Below, piece after piece: positions 6,084 to 6,495 of a DNA stretch of 6,495 nucleotides. The notes under the pieces were generated by a model. The model searched no databases. It was given only the letters and a program-made list of their open reading frames with translations, and was not told where the DNA came from. The translations under genes were made by a program, and so were the position numbers. The DNA comes from Opitutales bacterium (GTDB lineage Bacteria; Verrucomicrobiota; Verrucomicrobiia; Opitutales; Oceanipulchritudinaceae): assembly GCA_007123395.1 (NCBI GenBank), contig SKLD01000122.1, positions 1 to 6,495 on the forward strand, written 5' to 3'. Positions within the stretch are counted from its first letter, which is position 1. The number at the start of each line of letters is the position of its first letter.

Positions 6084-6495
6084 ATGAATCCGATTTACGC
6101 CGATCTTTCGAACGTTCGCCAGAAGAACAGCACCTTGGAGTCCGCCGGCCTCGAGTGGCTCGGCTTCCGTTTGCCGAGCCTGCGCGTGGAGACCTACTTC
6201 TACTACAAGGTGGTGGAGGCTTGCCCCTATTCCGTCGGTATACACGGGCATGACCACTGGGAGATGACCCGGCTGATTTCGGGGACCGCTCACTACGAGG
6301 TCCGTCGTGAGGGAGAAACGACGGATGTGGAACCGGATCCAGGGAGGTTCCTCGTCATTCCTCCTAAGATCACGCACCGATGGGAGTTGCGGGATGCCCC
6401 GCTCTTGCTCAATAGCTGGCAGATCCGCTTTTTCCCCGAGGACGACGTTGGCTCAGAACTGCTCGGGATGTTGCGTTCACATGTCGAAGCGGGCG
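6084..6495 (+). CDS. AraC-type transcriptional regulator, N-terminal cupin sensor domain (3' end outside window)
   Basis: The frame opens at ATG 6084, the first start after an in-frame TGA at 6054-6056, and runs off the right edge after 137 residues. The visible part is a cupin-like sensor domain: histidines 54, 56 and 58 and Glu60 in IHGHDHWEMTRLISG, then PDPGRFLVIPPKITHRWEL (84-102) with the Pro-Gly turn, PP and His98 typical of the second cupin motif. This is the pattern of the arabinose-binding-like N-terminal domain of AraC-family regulators, in which a sugar binds in the β-barrel and controls a C-terminal pair of helix-turn-helix motifs. That DNA-binding half would lie beyond 6495, so the AraC assignment is inferred from the sensor and the context; a stand-alone cupin protein is the alternative. 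Its ribosome-binding site is weak (GGTAAGCCCC before the ATG). Its place after the aldolase, with an operator-like repeat just upstream, suggests it controls this locus and perhaps itself. Confidence 0.75.
   Translation, partial: MNPIYADLSNVRQKNSTLESAGLEWLGFRLPSLRVETYFYYKVVEACPYSVGIHGHDHWEMTRLISGTAHYEVRREGETTDVEPDPGRFLVIPPKITHRWELRDAPLLLNSWQIRFFPEDDVGSELLGMLRSHVEAG

Noticed and set aside
6036..6377. Minus-strand open frame opposite the regulator gene
   Set aside because: The plus strand carries the cupin motifs with correct spacing from a good ATG; the minus frame has no recognisable features.

Overview
The window holds four protein-coding genes in two divergent groups around a regulatory gap of about 280 bases. 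Its GC-rich coding DNA, very large multi-modular secreted β-helix protein, poorly defined Shine-Dalgarno sequences and cupin-type AraC regulator beside glycan-degrading genes suggest a polysaccharide-degrading bacterium. Verrucomicrobiota (Opitutae/Puniceicoccales-like) is my best guess. This rests on protein style, since no rRNA or other marker gene is present.

Left part, minus strand (4964 down to 1): a secreted protein of 1470 residues with an N-terminal β-rich domain, a fibronectin-III-like domain, a right-handed parallel β-helix core resembling GH141-type enzymes, a LamG-like module, a cadherin/He_PIG-like module and a C-terminal fibronectin-III domain. Its stop codon is followed 24 bases later, in the same frame, by the start of a second secreted protein. 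That protein runs off the left edge and looks faintly like the start of a TIM-barrel glycoside-hydrolase-like protein. The two genes are probably one transcription unit.

Middle (4965 to about 5248): a divergent promoter region with a perfect 7-bp inverted repeat, CATGTCC-N6-GGACATG. A close relative of this element (14 of 16 core positions) recurs 886 bases downstream, just ahead of the regulator gene. This is the most useful non-coding signal in the window.

Right part, plus strand (5249 to 6495): an HpcH/HpaI-family class II aldolase with all expected catalytic and metal-binding residues, then an AraC-type regulator of which only the N-terminal cupin domain and linker are inside the window. 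The whole reads as part of a carbohydrate catabolic locus: extracellular enzymes attack a glycan, the aldolase cleaves a 2-keto-3-deoxy sugar acid or similar intermediate to pyruvate plus an aldehyde, and the AraC-like protein senses the sugar. The substrate cannot be fixed from the sequence; a deoxy-hexose-containing glycan (fucose or rhamnose) is a hypothesis. I saw no mobile element, CRISPR array, tRNA or rRNA, and no clear evidence of a wholly new system.
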